From Undaria pinnatifida (lineage: Eukaryota; Sar; Phaeophyceae; Laminariales; Alariaceae), in contig JABAKD010000020.1 of assembly GCA_012845835.1 (NCBI GenBank), forward strand, positions 992,001 through 1,056,000: a stretch of DNA of 64,000 bases, in the 5' to 3' direction. The notes under the pieces are model-generated. The model was not told where the DNA came from. It searched no databases and saw only the letters and a program-made list of their open reading frames with translations. Positions 63,475 through 64,000 of this stretch are shown in pieces (positions within the stretch are counted from its first letter, which is position 1; each line of letters begins with the position of its first letter). A program made the position numbers and the translations under genes.

Positions 63475-64000
63475 CCGAGGAGGCGCGCTACGACAGCGGT
63501 AGCGATTTTCGATTGAAACGTTTTCGGAATTACGGTACCCGTTAGCCCAATATCTTCGGAATGTCATCATTTTTTTGCAAAAAAATCCGACGCAAGTACC
63601 CAGGTCACCGTGTTATGATGCCAACGTCCTCATCGGGTTGAATTTTCGCTTTTTGTTTATTTTCAGTAATATTTAATGTTTGGGTGTGGTGAGTTTGTAC
63701 GCTATTACACTATTGAAACTGTAATAATGATAGTGTAATAGTGTGCAGCTTCCCAAGTGCGAGAGGAGAATCATAAAAATGTAGCATGATGTGTATCAGT
63801 AGCATGTGTCCGAGAGACAGATTATGCTGAAACGTAACATATGGCTGGACAACAGGCGTTTGGATTTTTTTATAGCTGTAACCACTTCAAAAGCATTGGG
63901 CAGCACATGTGTGTTTATACGAGCCCTGGCATAAGCCGGCGGAAGGCACTAGCAGCTGCTTTGGACTGGTTCTACGATAGACCCCCCCCCCAAACCAGCG
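63475..64000. other. No recognisable feature
   Basis: A/T-leaning sequence; a small palindrome-like stretch near 63700-63742 (TATTACACTATTG ... ATAGTGTAATA). No gene or known repeat seen. Confidence 0.4.

Overview
This window is nuclear DNA from an intron-rich eukaryote, most likely a photosynthetic stramenopile such as a brown alga. The reasons are: three conserved eukaryotic genes cut into many short GT-AG exons; a signal peptide followed by a GEGFAP/Ser-Thr-rich presequence, which resembles the ASAFAP-type plastid import signal of algae with secondary red plastids; TTAGGG-type interstitial telomeric repeats; and a heavy load of LINE, SINE, LTR, Helitron-like and TIR elements. The taxon is inferred, not proven. 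All exon models are hand-made from the sequence.

Layout: (1) 1-3306 holds a 5'-truncated LINE and G/C-rich simple repeats. (2) 3307-14745 (+) is RPA1, the large subunit of replication protein A, in about 17 exons; its first coding exon was not found. (3) 14746-24800 is a repeat island: an old chromovirus-like LTR fragment, a SINE, a PIF1-type helicase fragment with a Helitron-like 3' hairpin, (TAG)n microsatellites, a TA-flanked inverted-repeat element sitting in one of them, and a second SINE. (4) 25067-26612 (+) carries five small exons that chain in phase and seem to belong to an unrecognised helical-repeat protein. (5) 26830-32900 is a LINE 5' fragment, palindromes and nested repeats. (6) 33176-40636 (+) is a Popeye-domain (POPDC-like) cyclic-nucleotide-binding membrane protein in eight exons. 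(7) 41664-59765 (-) is convergent to it and encodes a predicted 888-residue fusion of myo-inositol-3-phosphate synthase (MIPS) with a PfkB-family sugar kinase. Its first intron is about 13.5 kb and contains a short Copia-like LTR element, LINE pieces, a SINE, two MITE-like elements and many repeats. (8) 59800-64000 holds the likely promoter of the fusion gene, a telomere-like tract, a repeat copy with two nested insertions, weak exon candidates and a 22-bp minisatellite.

The three main genes serve separate jobs: DNA replication and repair, cAMP-type signalling at a membrane, and inositol phosphate synthesis. The most interesting object is the MIPS-PfkB fusion. MIPS makes inositol 3-phosphate from glucose 6-phosphate, and PfkB-family kinases in plants and archaea are known to phosphorylate free myo-inositol, so a single polypeptide might join de novo synthesis and salvage of the same product.
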